From Alicyclobacillus pomorum DSM 14955 (GTDB lineage: Bacteria > Bacillota > Bacilli > Alicyclobacillales > Alicyclobacillaceae): DNA of 64,000 nucleotides. The notes beneath the pieces are model-generated. The model saw only the letters and a list, made by a program, of their open reading frames with translations. It searched no databases and was not told the origin of the DNA. The translations under genes and the position numbers were made by a program. Shown one piece after another: positions 54,439 through 64,000 of this stretch. The stretch lies in NCBI RefSeq assembly GCF_000472905.1, contig NZ_AXAR01000009.1, positions 80,193 to 144,192 of the forward strand, in the 5' to 3' direction. Every line of letters begins with the position of its first letter. The stretch's first letter is position 1.

Positions 54439-56674
54439 ACCGACAGCAGAGCAAATTCGCGACAACCAGATCTACCGGCAAATGGGCTTGACGGACAGCG
54501 AATACGAAAGGGTCGTCGCCCGCCTCGGGCGTCTGCCGAACTACGTGGAGACCGGGCTGTTTGGCGTCTTGTGGTCTGAGCACTGCAGCTATAAAAGCTC
54601 GCGACGCTACCTCAAGCAGTTCCCGACCAGTGGGCCACAAGTTCTCCAAGGCCCCGGCGAGAACGCGGGGGTTGTGGATATCGGAGATGGCATTGGCATC
54701 GCCTTCAAAATGGAGAGCCACAATCACCCGTCCGCCATCGAGCCGTATCAGGGCGCGGCCACGGGCGTCGGCGGCATTTTGCGCGACATTTTCACCATGG
54801 GCGCACGGCCGATTGCGTTTCTTAACAGCTTGCGATTTGGAAGCCTCGAGGACGCCCACACGCGCTACCTCTTTGGAAATGTAGTCGCCGGCATCGGTGG
54901 GTATGGAAACTGCGTCGGGATTCCGACCGTGGGTGGCGAGGCGGTCTTTGACGACGTGTACCGCGACAACCCGTTGGTCAACGCCATGTGCGTCGGCGTG
55001 CTGCCCGCAGACAAGATTGTCAAAGGGACGGCGTCCGGGGTAGGGAACCCCGTGTTTGTGGTCGGATCGCGCACGGGACGTGACGGCATTCACGGGGCGA
55101 CGTTTGCTTCCGCGGAAGATCCGCATGAGAAAGAGCGCTCGGCGGTTCAAGTGGGAGACCCGTTCCTCGGCAAACTTCTGATGGAAGCGTGCCTCGAGCT
55201 CATCGAAACGGGGGCCGTGGTCGGCATTCAGGATATGGGCGCTGCCGGCCTGACCTCCTCCTCCGCGGAAATGGCCAGTCGCGCAGGCGGCGGGATTGAA
55301 CTGTTCCTGGACAAGGTACCTGTTCGCGAGAACGGTATGACGCCGTACGAGATGATGCTGTCGGAATCGCAGGAACGGATGCTCGTGGTGATGGAGAAAG
55401 GCAAGGAACAACTCGCGTTCGACATTCTGGCCAAGTGGGGCCTGCAGATTGGTGAAATCGGCAGAGTCACGGACGACGGTATGCTCCGGCTCTGGTTCCA
55501 CGGCGAGCAAGTTGCTGAGGTGCCAGTGAAGCTGTTGGTCGACGATGCGCCCGTCTACGACAGACCTGTGGCAGCGCCACAAGAGGCACCAGCGAAGCAC
55601 GTCCCGCTTCCGAACGCCGATGTCAACCTCAAGGACGCGCTGCTCGGATTGTTGGCGCACCCGTCCATCGCCGACAAGCGCTGGATTTACCGCCAGTACG
55701 ACACCACGGTGAAGGCCGCGACACGGGTCGGCCCTGGCAGCGATGCGGCGGTCGTACACGTTCCAGGTACGGACCGGGCGGTCGCCCTCGCTTGTGATGG
55801 AAACGGGCGCTACGTCTACCTCAACCCGCGCAAAGGGGGTGCCATCGCGGTGGCGGAGGCAGCGCGCAACATCGTGTGCACGGGCGGAACGCCGCTGGCC
55901 ATCACCAACTGTCTGAACTTCGGGAATCCGGAGAAACCCGAAATCATGTACCAGTTCGCTGAAGCCACGGCAGGCATGAGCGAGGCGTGCCTCGCTTTGA
56001 ACACCCCCGTTGTGAGCGGCAATGTCAGCCTCTACAACGAGAGCCGCGGAAAGGACATCTTCCCGACACCTGTCATTGGCGCTGTCGGCGTCGTGGAAGA
56101 TGAGCGATATGTGACGCCGAGTTCATTCCTGCAGACCGGGTCGGCCGTCATCCTGGTTGGACCTGACGACGATGCCCTGGACGGATCTCTGTTCTGGCAG
56201 CAACAAGCGGGTCAGGCGGCTGGCGATGCGCCGCGGTTTGACCTCGACGAGGAAGTGCGCGTACAGCGCTTCGTGCACACGCTGATTCGGAAGCGCCTCG
56301 TCCGGTCGGCGCACGACGTCAGTGAAGGCGGATTGGCGGTGGCACTGGCTGAGATGTGCATCGATGGAGGCATGGGGCTCCAGGTTGAGGTGGCAGAGGC
56401 ACGAGACGACGCGAACCACCGCCTGGGTTGGCTGTTCTCCGAGGCGCAGAGCCGCGTTTGCTTGGAAGTGCGGGCCGAGGATGTGGAACGGGTTTTGGAG
56501 GAGGCCAAGGCGCTCGGTGTCCCGGCCGCGGTGCTTGGGGTCACAGGCGGATTTACTCTGACCGTGCGCGATGGACGCGGAACGTGGCTCGAGGTGTCGG
56601 TCTCTGAATTGAAAGATGTGTACCGGAAGACGCTACAAGAAGCGATGGATAGGCCCGTCTCACAAGCGGGTTGA
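54431..56674 (+). CDS. purL: FGAM synthase catalytic subunit PurL (small form)
   Basis: PurL makes formylglycinamidine ribonucleotide from FGAR, ATP and ammonia. The 747-residue protein is the small PurL lacking fused PurS and PurQ domains. It has [18 protein letters not shown] near the start, [53 protein letters not shown] ATP site motifs, and a second half starting near residue 395. TTG 54431 is the start, with AAAGGAGG ten bases upstream, and overlaps purQ by eight bases. Confidence 0.97.
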   Translation: MAEPTAEQIRDNQIYRQMGLTDSEYERVVARLGRLPNYVETGLFGVLWSEHCSYKSSRRYLKQFPTSGPQVLQGPGENAGVVDIGDGIGIAFKMESHNHPSAIEPYQGAATGVGGILRDIFTMGARPIAFLNSLRFGSLEDAHTRYLFGNVVAGIGGYGNCVGIPTVGGEAVFDDVYRDNPLVNAMCVGVLPADKIVKGTASGVGNPVFVVGSRTGRDGIHGATFASAEDPHEKERSAVQVGDPFLGKLLMEACLELIETGAVVGIQDMGAAGLTSSSAEMASRAGGGIELFLDKVPVRENGMTPYEMMLSESQERMLVVMEKGKEQLAFDILAKWGLQIGEIGRVTDDGMLRLWFHGEQVAEVPVKLLVDDAPVYDRPVAAPQEAPAKHVPLPNADVNLKDALLGLLAHPSIADKRWIYRQYDTTVKAATRVGPGSDAAVVHVPGTDRAVALACDGNGRYVYLNPRKGGAIAVAEAARNIVCTGGTPLAITNCLNFGNPEKPEIMYQFAEATAGMSEACLALNTPVVSGNVSLYNESRGKDIFPTPVIGAVGVVEDERYVTPSSFLQTGSAVILVGPDDDALDGSLFWQQQAGQAAGDAPRFDLDEEVRVQRFVHTLIRKRLVRSAHDVSEGGLAVALAEMCIDGGMGLQVEVAEARDDANHRLGWLFSEAQSRVCLEVRAEDVERVLEEAKALGVPAAVLGVTGGFTLTVRDGRGTWLEVSVSELKDVYRKTLQEAMDRPVSQAG

Positions 56675-56727
56675 AGTGCGCATTTTGGGACTACGCGCGT
56701 TTGGCACAGCGAAGGGGGAGCAGAGAC

Positions 56728-58182
56728 ATGCCACTGCGGGAATACGGCGAGGGCGAATGCCTCGCGGACGACAAGCCGAAAGAAGAGTGCGGCGTGTTTG
56801 CGATATACGGCCACGAGCGGGCTGCGGAACTCACCTACTACGCGCTGTTTGCACTGCAGCACCGAGGTCAAGAAGCGGCAGGCATCGCATCTGTGGACGG
56901 CGAGCGGATGTACAGCCACCGGGGACTTGGGTTGTTGACGGACGCCTTTGCGAAAGGCCAGGTGTCGGAGCTGTTGGGGCATGCGGCGATTGGGCACGTT
57001 CGGTACTCGACGGCGGGGTCCAACACGCTGCAGAACGCGCAACCGATGACGTTCACCACGCATCAGGGGAACCTGGCCGTGGCGCACAACGGAAACCTGG
57101 TGAACGCACACGCGCTCCGCGTGTTGCTGGAACGCCAAGGGAGCCTGTTTCAGTCGACGAGCGACTCGGAAGTGGTTGCACATCTGATTGCGCGAGCCGC
57201 GTATCCGACACTGCTCGAAAATGTGCAGGACAGCCTGCGCGTCATCAAGGGCGGCTATGCGTACCTGTTCTTGTCTGACCACCAACTCATCGCGGCGCGC
57301 GATCCGCTCGGACTCCGCCCCCTTGCGCTCGGCCGACTCGGCGACGCATACGTGCTCTCGTCTGAGTCGTGCGCGTTTGAGACCATTGGCGCTACGTTCG
57401 TACGCGATGTCGAACCGGGGGAGACACTGGTCATTGACAGTGGTGGGTTGACGTCATACCCAGCTGCGCACGCGACGCAGCGGGCGATGTGCACGTTTGA
57501 GCACATCTACTTTGCGCGGCCAGACAGCGACATCGACGGGTGGAACGTGCACTCGGTGCGGAAACGACTCGGGCGCATCCTGGCTGAGAAGTACCCGGCC
57601 GACGGCGACATCGTCATCGGTGTCCCGGACTCGAGCATTTCAGCCGCTTCGGGCTATGCGGAGCAGAGCGGGATTCCGCTGGAGATGGGGCTGGTGAAAA
57701 ACAAGTACATCGCGCGGACGTTCATTCAACCTTCCGACGAACTGCGGCAATCCGGCGTTCGATTGAAGCTCAACGCGGTGCGGAGCGTGGTGGAAGGCAA
57801 GCGAGTCATCTTGATTGACGACTCCATCGTGCGCGGCACGACGAGCCGCCGAATTGTCAGCTTGCTCCGGGACGCAGGCGCGCGGGAAGTGCACGTTCGT
57901 ATCTCGAGTCCACCGTACACAAGCTCGTGCCACTACGGCATTGACACGTCGTCCAAAGGACAGCTCATTGCCAGCACGTATTCGGTCGACGAAATCTGCC
58001 AGGAAATCGGCGCGGACTCGCTCGCATTTCTGACGGTGGAGGAACTGATGTCGGCGTTTGGATTCAAGGCGGGCGACCGGTATCCGTTCTGCAACGCGTG
58101 CTTTACGGGTCGCTATCCCACGGAAGTGTACGAAGTGAACAAGCTTCAAAACGAGGAACGAGTGCAGGGGGTTGTCCGATGA
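56728..58182 (+). CDS. purF: Amidophosphoribosyltransferase PurF
   Basis: PurF starts purine synthesis by making phosphoribosylamine from PRPP and glutamine. ATG 56728 after GGGGGAG gives 484 residues with a 20-residue propeptide ending KEE before the catalytic CGVFAIYGHERAAE. The frame extends to TTG 56671 but without a good site. FALQHRGQEAAGI and the PRPP loop VILIDDSIVRGTTSRRIV are present. Cysteines in MCTFEHIYFARPDS and PFCNACFTGRYP can bind the [4Fe-4S] cluster of the Bacillus-type enzyme. The end overlaps purM. Confidence 0.97.
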   Translation: MPLREYGEGECLADDKPKEECGVFAIYGHERAAELTYYALFALQHRGQEAAGIASVDGERMYSHRGLGLLTDAFAKGQVSELLGHAAIGHVRYSTAGSNTLQNAQPMTFTTHQGNLAVAHNGNLVNAHALRVLLERQGSLFQSTSDSEVVAHLIARAAYPTLLENVQDSLRVIKGGYAYLFLSDHQLIAARDPLGLRPLALGRLGDAYVLSSESCAFETIGATFVRDVEPGETLVIDSGGLTSYPAAHATQRAMCTFEHIYFARPDSDIDGWNVHSVRKRLGRILAEKYPADGDIVIGVPDSSISAASGYAEQSGIPLEMGLVKNKYIARTFIQPSDELRQSGVRLKLNAVRSVVEGKRVILIDDSIVRGTTSRRIVSLLRDAGAREVHVRISSPPYTSSCHYGIDTSSKGQLIASTYSVDEICQEIGADSLAFLTVEELMSAFGFKAGDRYPFCNACFTGRYPTEVYEVNKLQNEERVQGVVR

Positions 58183-59216
58183 GCGGAAAGCAGGCGTACC
58201 AGGCGGCGGGGGTAGACATCGACAAGGGAAACGCAGCGGCCAAGAAATATGCGCGGCTGGCGGAGCGTACGCGCCGCGCAGGGGTCATTGGCGGTATCGG
58301 TGGGTTTTCCGGCGGATTTGCGCTCGATGTGAAGAAATACCCGGAGCCGATTCTGGTCTCTGGCACCGACGGCGTCGGAACCAAAATCAAAGTGGCGTTT
58401 GCCACCGGGCGGCACGACACAGTCGGCATTGATTGCGTGGCCATGTCCGTCAACGACATTCTCACCAGCGGCGCGGAACCGCTGTTCTTCCTGGATTACC
58501 TCGCTGTGAACCGGCTGGACGTGGATGTGGCGGAGGCCGTGGTCAAGGGCGTCGCAGATGGCTGCGCGGAAGCCGGGTGCGCACTGATTGGCGGCGAGAC
58601 GGCAGAAATGTCAGATCTATACGGACCGGGTGAGTACGATTTGGCCGGGACAGCCGTCGGGGTTGTGAATCGGAGTGAACTGATTGATGGCACGCAGATT
58701 CAGCCAGGCGATGTCGTCGTGGGGCTGGCCAGCAACGGGCTGCACTCGAACGGATATTCCCTGGTCCGAAAGCTTATTGCCGAACACGGGCTGCAGTGGA
58801 ACGACGTGGTTCCGGGATGGCGCGGTACTGTGGCCGAGGAATTGCTGCGTCCCACCGCCATCTACGTCAAGCCGGTGCATGCGCTGTTGGACGCGGGCAT
58901 CGAGGTAAAAGGGATGGCTCACATTACCGGAGGTGGTTTGCCGGAAAACCTGCCGCGATGCCTTCCCAGCCATGTATCCGCAAAACTGTACCCAGAGCGC
59001 TGGCCACTGCAAGCGGTATTCCAATGGCTGCTCGAGAAGAGCGGGCTTCCCTTTGCGGAGGCGGCGACGATTTGGAACCTCGGGATTGGATTTGTGTTGG
59101 TAGTCAGTGCAGAGCAGGCCAACGAAGCGATTCGTCTGCTCGCAGACAGCGGACAACCCGCCTATCTCATCGGCGACATTGTCCCCGGGAATCAATCCGT
59201 ACTACTGGAGGCGTGA
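58179..59216 (+). CDS. purM: AIR synthetase
   Basis: PurM closes the imidazole ring, converting FGAM to AIR with ATP. The 345-residue protein begins with YQAAGVDIDKGNAAAKKYA, has GGFSGGFALD, LVSGTDGVGTKIKVAF, DCVAMSVNDILTSGAEPLFFLDY, and GGETAEMSDLYGPGEYDLAGTAVG motif residues. ATG 58179 overlaps the purF stop; an in-frame start at 58098 lies inside purF. purN follows three bases later. Confidence 0.97.
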   Translation: MSGKQAYQAAGVDIDKGNAAAKKYARLAERTRRAGVIGGIGGFSGGFALDVKKYPEPILVSGTDGVGTKIKVAFATGRHDTVGIDCVAMSVNDILTSGAEPLFFLDYLAVNRLDVDVAEAVVKGVADGCAEAGCALIGGETAEMSDLYGPGEYDLAGTAVGVVNRSELIDGTQIQPGDVVVGLASNGLHSNGYSLVRKLIAEHGLQWNDVVPGWRGTVAEELLRPTAIYVKPVHALLDAGIEVKGMAHITGGGLPENLPRCLPSHVSAKLYPERWPLQAVFQWLLEKSGLPFAEAATIWNLGIGFVLVVSAEQANEAIRLLADSGQPAYLIGDIVPGNQSVLLEA

Positions 59217-59218
59217 CG

Positions 59219-59818
59219 ATGCCTGGGCAGATTCGAGGAAAGTGCCGCATCAGCGTGTTTGTCTCTGGCACCGGCACCAACCTGCAGGCGCTCATGGATT
59301 ATCAACAATTGCATCCGGATTGGCCGGCCGAGATTGTGCTGGTGGTGTCTGACAAACCGCGCTGTCAGGCTGTTGACCGGGCGCGCCGGGCCGGCATTCC
59401 GGTGTTCGCGAACGAGGTCAAGGCGTATCCGGACAAGGCGGCGTACGAGGCGGATATTCTGCGTGCGTTGCAGGAATATGACGTAGCGTTGATTGTATTG
59501 GCAGGGTACATGCGACTGGTCGGTCCCACCTTATTGAATGCGTATAGGAACCGAATTCTCAACATTCACCCGTCGCTGTTGCCCGCGTTCCCCGGGCGGA
59601 CGGCGGTGAGGGATGCGTTGGCGGCAAACGTCTCGGAAACCGGCGTGACCGTGCACTACGTGGACGAGGGCATTGACACCGGTCCGATTGTCGCACAGCG
59701 GGTGGTTCCGGTGGAGCCAGGGATGACGGAAGCAGACTTATTGGAGCGCGTACACGCTGTGGAACACGAGTTGTACCCAGCCACTATCGCGCAAGTGATT
59801 ATGGACAGACAGATGTGA
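59219..59818 (+). CDS. purN: GAR transformylase (10-formyl-THF dependent)
   Basis: PurN formylates glycinamide ribonucleotide using 10-formyl-THF. The 199-residue protein has ISVFVSGTGTNLQAL at the phosphate site, the active-site NIHPSLLPAFPG with the catalytic Asn and His, and HYVDEGIDTGPIVAQ with the catalytic aspartate. ATG 59219 is taken from family length; the frame continues upstream through purM. fthC elsewhere in the window serves the same folate pool. Confidence 0.96.
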   Translation: MPGQIRGKCRISVFVSGTGTNLQALMDYQQLHPDWPAEIVLVVSDKPRCQAVDRARRAGIPVFANEVKAYPDKAAYEADILRALQEYDVALIVLAGYMRLVGPTLLNAYRNRILNIHPSLLPAFPGRTAVRDALAANVSETGVTVHYVDEGIDTGPIVAQRVVPVEPGMTEADLLERVHAVEHELYPATIAQVIMDRQM

Positions 59819-59856
59819 CAGGTAGATCCGGCACGACAAGAGGGAGTGGAACTGAT

Positions 59857-61428
59857 ATGCAGAAGTGGGCACTGGTCAGTGTGTATGACAAGAGGGGCAT
59901 CGTTCCGTTCTGTGAGCAACTCGTGAAAGCGGGGTACGGCATTCTTTCCACCGGCGGCACGGCAGCGCACCTGAAAGACGCAGGGTTCCCTGTCACCGAA
60001 GTCGGAGACTACACCGGGTTTCCGGAGATGATGAACGGCCGCGTGAAGACGCTGCACCCCAAAGTACACGGTGGCATCCTTGGATTGCGCCACGACGCGG
60101 GCCACATGGATAGCATGCAGACGCACGGGATTGACCCCATCGATGTGGTTGTCGTCAACCTGTACCCATTTCAGGAGACCATCGCGAAGCCAGGCGTGAC
60201 GTTGCCAGAAGCCATCGAGATGATTGATATCGGTGGGCCTTCCATGCTCCGATCCGCTGCCAAAAACCACATGTACTGCATCCCCGTGGTGGATCCCGAC
60301 GACTACGAATGGATTGGTGCAGCTCTGGTGTCAGGGCAAGGGCTCTCCGACGAACAACGCCGGACACTGGCTCGAAAAGTGTTCGCCACCACAGCGGCCT
60401 ACGATGCGGCCATCTCGAGATATTTGGCCGACACGCTGGAGACGGGCTCTGCGGAGGCATCGAAGGCCGTGCAATGGCCAGAGCGGTTTGAGGTGTCGTA
60501 TGTGAAGAAACAGGTCCTGCGCTACGGAGAAAATCCGCATCAGGCTGCACAGTTTTACGCGGAGCCCAACGCCTCCGCGGCGACCATTGCGGGCGCTCGA
60601 CAACTGCAGGGCAAAGAACTGTCGTACAACAACATCCAGGACGCGGACGCGGCCATCAATATTTTGCGCAGCCTAGACCATCTGAATTCTCCTGCCGTCG
60701 TCGCTGTCAAGCACATGAACCCGTGCGGTGTCGGACTCGGTCAAACGGCTTTGGAAGCGTTCGAACGGACCTACGACGCGGATCCGGTGTCCATCTTCGG
60801 CGGCATCATCGCCTGCAACCGAGAGATTGACGCGGCCCTGGCCGAGCGGCTGACGTCGATGTTCCTGGAAATCGTCATTGCACCGCGCTTTTCGGACGAC
60901 GCACTGGCGTTGTTCGCCAAGAAGAAGAACCTGCGCCTGTTGCAGATTGACGTGCAGGAGCCACTGTGGCGCCCGGGCGATGTGTTGTTCCGCCGGGTCT
61001 CCGGAGGTTTGCTCGTACAGGAAGTGGATCTCGCATCTCCATCATCGTTCGACGTGGTCACCAAGCGCGCCCCATCTGCAGCAGAGTGGGAGGCGCTCAA
61101 GTTTGCGTGGCTGGTTGTGAAGCACGTCAAGTCCAATGCGATTGTCCTCGCGACAGCACAGCAGACCGTGGGCATTGGTGCAGGGCAGATGAATCGAGTC
61201 GGAGCCGCGAAAATTGCAATTGAGCAAGCCGGACCGAAAGCGGCACAAGCAGTCCTAGCCTCCGACGCGTTCTTCCCGATGCGCGACACTGTCGACACGG
61301 CAGCGGCGGCGGGCATCCGGGCCATTATCCAGCCTGGCGGCTCCATCAAGGACGCGGACAGCATCGCTGCGGCGGATGAACACGGCATTGCCATGGTGTT
61401 TACGCACCAGCGGCACTTCCTGCACTAA
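59857..61428 (+). CDS. purH: AICAR transformylase / IMP cyclohydrolase
   Basis: PurH carries out the last two steps to IMP. The 523-residue bifunctional protein begins KWALVSVYDKRGIVPFCEQL, with the IMP cyclohydrolase domain to about residue 195 (STGGTAAHLKDAG, GRVKTLHPKVHGGIL). The transformylase domain has RYGENPHQAAQFY, ELSYNNIQDADAA, VAVKHMNPCG and, near the end, DAFFPMRDTVDTAAAAG. ATG 59857 follows GAGGGAG. purD starts 12 bases after its stop. Confidence 0.97.
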   Translation: MQKWALVSVYDKRGIVPFCEQLVKAGYGILSTGGTAAHLKDAGFPVTEVGDYTGFPEMMNGRVKTLHPKVHGGILGLRHDAGHMDSMQTHGIDPIDVVVVNLYPFQETIAKPGVTLPEAIEMIDIGGPSMLRSAAKNHMYCIPVVDPDDYEWIGAALVSGQGLSDEQRRTLARKVFATTAAYDAAISRYLADTLETGSAEASKAVQWPERFEVSYVKKQVLRYGENPHQAAQFYAEPNASAATIAGARQLQGKELSYNNIQDADAAINILRSLDHLNSPAVVAVKHMNPCGVGLGQTALEAFERTYDADPVSIFGGIIACNREIDAALAERLTSMFLEIVIAPRFSDDALALFAKKKNLRLLQIDVQEPLWRPGDVLFRRVSGGLLVQEVDLASPSSFDVVTKRAPSAAEWEALKFAWLVVKHVKSNAIVLATAQQTVGIGAGQMNRVGAAKIAIEQAGPKAAQAVLASDAFFPMRDTVDTAAAAGIRAIIQPGGSIKDADSIAAADEHGIAMVFTHQRHFLH

Positions 61429-61439
61429 GGAGGATGACG

Positions 61440-62720
61440 ATGACTTTCAGCATTCCCCAACAACCCAAGGTGCTCGTGGTGGGCAACGGTGCCCGTGAGC
61501 ACGCCATTGCCTGGGCTCTCCGTCAAAGCTCTCATGACGTGACGTTGTACGCTGCGCCAGGCAACGCCGGTATTGCGGACATCGCCGCGTGCGTGAACAT
61601 TACGGTGGATGACGTGGAGGGGCTGGTGGAATTCGCCGAAAAAGAAGCTGTGGACCTCGTGGTGGTCGGACCGGAACTGCCGCTTGCGCGAGGCTTGGCG
61701 GATCGGTGCTTCGAGAAAGGCATTCGCGTGTTTGGCCCAGAACTGGCTGCTGCGCGCCTGGAATCGTCGAAGGCGTTCGCCAAATCGGTGATGGCGGCTG
61801 CCTGCGTTCCCACCGCTTCTTATCAGACGTTCACAGACGCTGAGTCCGCCAAAGCGTACGTGCACCAGTGCGGCGCGCCGATTGTGGTCAAGGCGGACGG
61901 GTTGGCTGCCGGCAAAGGCGTCGTGGTAGCCGACACCGTAGAGGAGGCCTGTGCTGCCATCGACGAGATGATGGTCGGCGCGAAGTTCGGCGCATCTGGG
62001 ACGACCGTGGTCATTGAACAGTGTTTGCGCGGTGAGGAAGTGTCCATGATGTTTTTTGTGGACGCACATACTGCGGTTCCCATGATTCCTGCGCGCGACC
62101 ACAAGCGCGTCGGTGAAGGAGACACGGGGGCAAACACGGGAGGCATGGGCGCCTTCGCACCTGTCCCAGGTTTTGTCGAAAGTGGCATGGTCGAAGTCGT
62201 GCAGCAGCGCATTATCTCGCCGCTCTTGAACGAACTCAAATCACGGGGCATCCAGTACCGCGGCGTCTTGTACGCGGGGTTGATGATGACCGAAGACGGA
62301 CCGTTCGTGATTGAATTCAACTGTCGTTTTGGCGATCCAGAAACAGAAGTGGTCCTTCCGCTTCTTGACTCGGACTTGCTGGAAATCCTATGGGCTGTCA
62401 CAGACGATTCCCTAGCAGATGTCTCCATCCGGTGGAAACCGCAAAAAGCCATCTGCGTGGTCCTTGCCTCCCCAGGATACCCAGAGCAGCCACGCACGGG
62501 CGGCGAGATTCAGACGGGCGACGCCACCGCCGGACTGATCTTTCATGCGGGCACTCGTCGGGTGCAGGGAACGCTGCTAACGGCGGGGGGCCGGGTTATC
62601 GTGTGCTGCGGTGTCGCTGACTCCTTTGCCACCGCCCGCGACATTGCATATGCAGATGCGGACGCGATATACTTTGAAGGGAAACACTTCAGACGAGACA
62701 TCGCGGGTTCGCTGAAGTAA
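61440..62720 (+). CDS. purD: GAR synthetase
   Basis: PurD couples phosphoribosylamine to glycine with ATP. The 426-residue ATP-grasp protein has VLVVGNGAREHAIAWAL at the start, VVVGPELPLARGLADRC, the glycine-rich KADGLAAGKGVVVADT, and FNCRFGDPETEVVLPLL with the metal ligands. ATG 61440 is preferred because AAGGAGG lies six bases upstream. ATG 61434 overlaps that site. It is the last gene of the pur operon and is followed by a terminator. Confidence 0.96.
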   Translation: MTFSIPQQPKVLVVGNGAREHAIAWALRQSSHDVTLYAAPGNAGIADIAACVNITVDDVEGLVEFAEKEAVDLVVVGPELPLARGLADRCFEKGIRVFGPELAAARLESSKAFAKSVMAAACVPTASYQTFTDAESAKAYVHQCGAPIVVKADGLAAGKGVVVADTVEEACAAIDEMMVGAKFGASGTTVVIEQCLRGEEVSMMFFVDAHTAVPMIPARDHKRVGEGDTGANTGGMGAFAPVPGFVESGMVEVVQQRIISPLLNELKSRGIQYRGVLYAGLMMTEDGPFVIEFNCRFGDPETEVVLPLLDSDLLEILWAVTDDSLADVSIRWKPQKAICVVLASPGYPEQPRTGGEIQTGDATAGLIFHAGTRRVQGTLLTAGGRVIVCCGVADSFATARDIAYADADAIYFEGKHFRRDIAGSLK

Positions 62721-62747
62721 TTCAGAGCCACAATGTATAGATGACCT

Positions 62748-62773
62748 GACCGGGGATTGTTCCCGGTCTTTTT
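62748..62773 (+). terminator. Intrinsic terminator of the pur operon
   Basis: GACCGGG (62748-62754) pairs with CCCGGTC (62762-62768) around a 7-base loop, followed by TTTTT. It lies 27 bases after the purD stop. Confidence 0.9.
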
Positions 62774-62792
62774 CATGGGGGAGGGTATACCA

Positions 62793-63704
62793 GTGCGAAG
62801 TGTGTGGTGGTACGCATTCCTGGTCCTGTTGGCCGGGAGCAGTTTCGGATTCGTTTCGTCCATTATGAAGATAGGGTACAACCAAGGTTTCACCGTCCAG
62901 CAAGCGACGGACGCACAGTATCTCGTGGGTGTACTTGTGTTGTGGTTGATTGCCTTACTCCGACCCGGACAGAAAACATTCCCGAAGTCCATGAAACAAT
63001 GGCTGGTACTGCTGGTCATTGGGCTGTCAGGCGCGGGGACCAGCTATACGTATTACATCGCCCTGACGCACTTGCCTGCATCGCTCGGCATTGTGCTGCT
63101 GTTCCAATTTGCGTGGATGGTCGTGCTCATCGATATCCTTGTCACCAAAAGGTTGCCCAGCCTACAAAAGTGGATGGGCTTACTCTTGATTCTGGCCGGC
63201 ACGGTGTTTGCCGTGGGCCTCTTTGAACAGTCCCTTGGTCCGTTCCCGATGTGGGCGGTGATGTTGGGGCTTTGCTCCGGATTTTGTTACGCCATCACGC
63301 TATACGTATCTGGCTACGCGGATGCCGACGTGAATCCAGCCATCCGATCCGCCCTCACGGCCACCATCGCCACGGTCGCCATTTTCTGCGTCTTTCCTCC
63401 GACCAGCCTGATGGTGTCGGGACTGTGGCACCACCTGTGGCCATGGGCTGTCGTGTCTGGCCTGTTCAGTCAGGTCATCCCACTCAGTCTGATGCTTGTC
63501 GCCATTCCTCACACCGGTGGACGAATGGCGGGCGTCCTTGGATCCATTGAACTTCCTGTCGCAGTCCTGGTGGCCCGTGTTGTGCTCGGCGAAGATGTAT
63601 CGTGGCTGCGCTGGATGGGAGTTGTGATGATTCTCGCTGGGATTACGGTGTCGGAATTGACGCTCGATGTCAAGTTCCATAAATTTCAACGAAAAACTAT
63701 TTGA
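62793..63704 (+). CDS. EamA/DMT-family transporter
   Basis: This ten-helix drug/metabolite transporter of 303 residues is made of two EamA repeats (about residues 1-140 and 155-295). The first has ALTHLPASLGIVLLFQFAWMVVLIDI and the second VAIPHTGGRMAGVLGSIELPVAVLVARVVLGEDVSWLRWMGVVMILAGI, the typical end of each repeat. GTG 62793 follows GGGGGAGGG. The frame stays open to 62757, but that extension covers the pur terminator. Substrate unknown. It stands alone between the pur operon and the rRNA promoters. Confidence 0.86.
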   Translation: MRSVWWYAFLVLLAGSSFGFVSSIMKIGYNQGFTVQQATDAQYLVGVLVLWLIALLRPGQKTFPKSMKQWLVLLVIGLSGAGTSYTYYIALTHLPASLGIVLLFQFAWMVVLIDILVTKRLPSLQKWMGLLLILAGTVFAVGLFEQSLGPFPMWAVMLGLCSGFCYAITLYVSGYADADVNPAIRSALTATIATVAIFCVFPPTSLMVSGLWHHLWPWAVVSGLFSQVIPLSLMLVAIPHTGGRMAGVLGSIELPVAVLVARVVLGEDVSWLRWMGVVMILAGITVSELTLDVKFHKFQRKTI

Positions 63705-63729
63705 TCTTCGCCGCAGGGCGTGCTATATT
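63701..63729 (+). promoter_or_regulatory. rRNA operon promoter P1
   Basis: TTGATC (63701-63706) and TATATT (63724-63729) are separated by 17 bases, about 215 bases before the 16S start. The -35 overlaps the end of the EamA gene. Confidence 0.75.
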
Positions 63730-63789
63730 ATTCGACGTCGCTTCGACAACGAGTGAAGCGGTCGGACAGCAAAACCAAACATTTCCGCT

Positions 63790-63818
63790 TTACTTGAATG
63801 AGTGGAATGTGGTAACAT
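63790..63818 (+). promoter_or_regulatory. rRNA operon promoter P2
   Basis: TTACTT (63790-63795) and TAACAT (63813-63818) are separated by 17 bases, 90 bases after P1. Tandem P1/P2 promoters are usual for Bacillales rrn operons. Confidence 0.6.
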
Positions 63819-63941
63819 AGTTGGGCTGTCTCGGGGCGGAGACTCCGGTCAAAGCTCCAACACAGAGTGGTTCCTTGAAAACTAAACACGCGCAGAGAGT
63901 GATTCAAAACACGCAAGTGTTTTCGAAATGAGCACCAAATT

Positions 63942-64000
63942 CTATTTGAGAGTTTGATCCTGGCTCAGGACGAACGCTGGCGGCGTGCCTAATACATGCA
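63942..64000 (+). rRNA. rrs: 16S ribosomal RNA, 5' end (cut by window edge)
   Basis: AGAGTTTGATCCTGGCTCAG, the universal 5' sequence of bacterial 16S rRNA (positions 8-27), lies at 63949-63968. It is followed by GACGAACGCTGGCGGCGTGCC, the usual Firmicutes continuation, with 20 bases or fewer compared at a time. The mature 5' end is therefore near 63942. The rest lies outside the window. Confidence 0.98.

Noticed and set aside
54134..55759. Long open frame on the minus strand inside purL
   Set aside because: It is a shadow of high-GC coding sequence. purL on the plus strand has full family motifs and the reverse product shows none.

Overview
The window reads as the chromosome of a spore-forming, moderately GC-rich member of the Bacillales. 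The reasons are two small acid-soluble spore protein genes, CIRCE-controlled groESL, a B. subtilis-type LexA box, a PurR box, a guanine riboswitch, Bacillus-type gene order, and the 5' end of a 16S rRNA at the right edge. The protein sequences and an unusually high use of GTG and TTG starts remind me of Alicyclobacillus and relatives. That genus-level placement is inference.

Left part (1-23.9 kb). An amidohydrolase end and thiL lead into the tRNA t6A set tsaE-tsaB-rimI-tsaD. A cluster of DnaA-box-like sequences and cysK follow. The thiamine thiazole genes tenI-thiO-thiS-thiG stand divergent from a thiF-like gene. After these come an ABC-F ATPase (YdiF type), an SspH-like spore protein, a LysR/MFS/HlyD efflux set and a PAP2 phosphatase. 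A compact run fthC-mobA-moeA-like-mobB-tatA-tatC and then groES-groEL close this part. Apart from insertions, the order resembles the B. subtilis thiL-ydiB-gcp-ydiF-tatAC-groESL region.

Middle part (23.9-41.6 kb) looks accessory compared with B. subtilis, where groEL and the yeaC-yeaD-yebA-guaA block lie closer together. It holds a small membrane-anchored protein, a cupin and the remnant of an MFS pump abutting a LexA-controlled SRAP gene. A gene-poor stretch follows, with short ORFs and two tandem copies of a structured, terminator-ended RNA-like unit. Next are a c-di-AMP riboswitch in front of a ProP-like transporter and the Roc arginine/ornithine degradation genes (rocE permease, rocR sigma-54 activator, rocA, rocD, rocG). 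The Roc genes carry recognisable enhancer and -24/-12 elements. The part ends with an MBL hydrolase, a free-standing structured RNA candidate, an alpha/beta SASP, nagB and a COG4705 membrane protein.

Right part (41.7-64 kb). A MoxR ATPase, a DUF58 protein and a transglutaminase-like membrane protein precede guaA. guaA is under a guanine riboswitch with a readable terminator/antiterminator switch. An NCS2 purine permease and the complete purEKBCSQLFMNHD operon follow, the latter behind a PurR box. An EamA transporter and an rRNA operon with tandem promoters end the window.

The least explained material is the 26.6-28.0 kb gene-poor zone (tandem structured repeats, possible frameshifted gene), the RNA candidate at 38.7-38.9 kb and the DnaA-box cluster at 4.6-4.7 kb.
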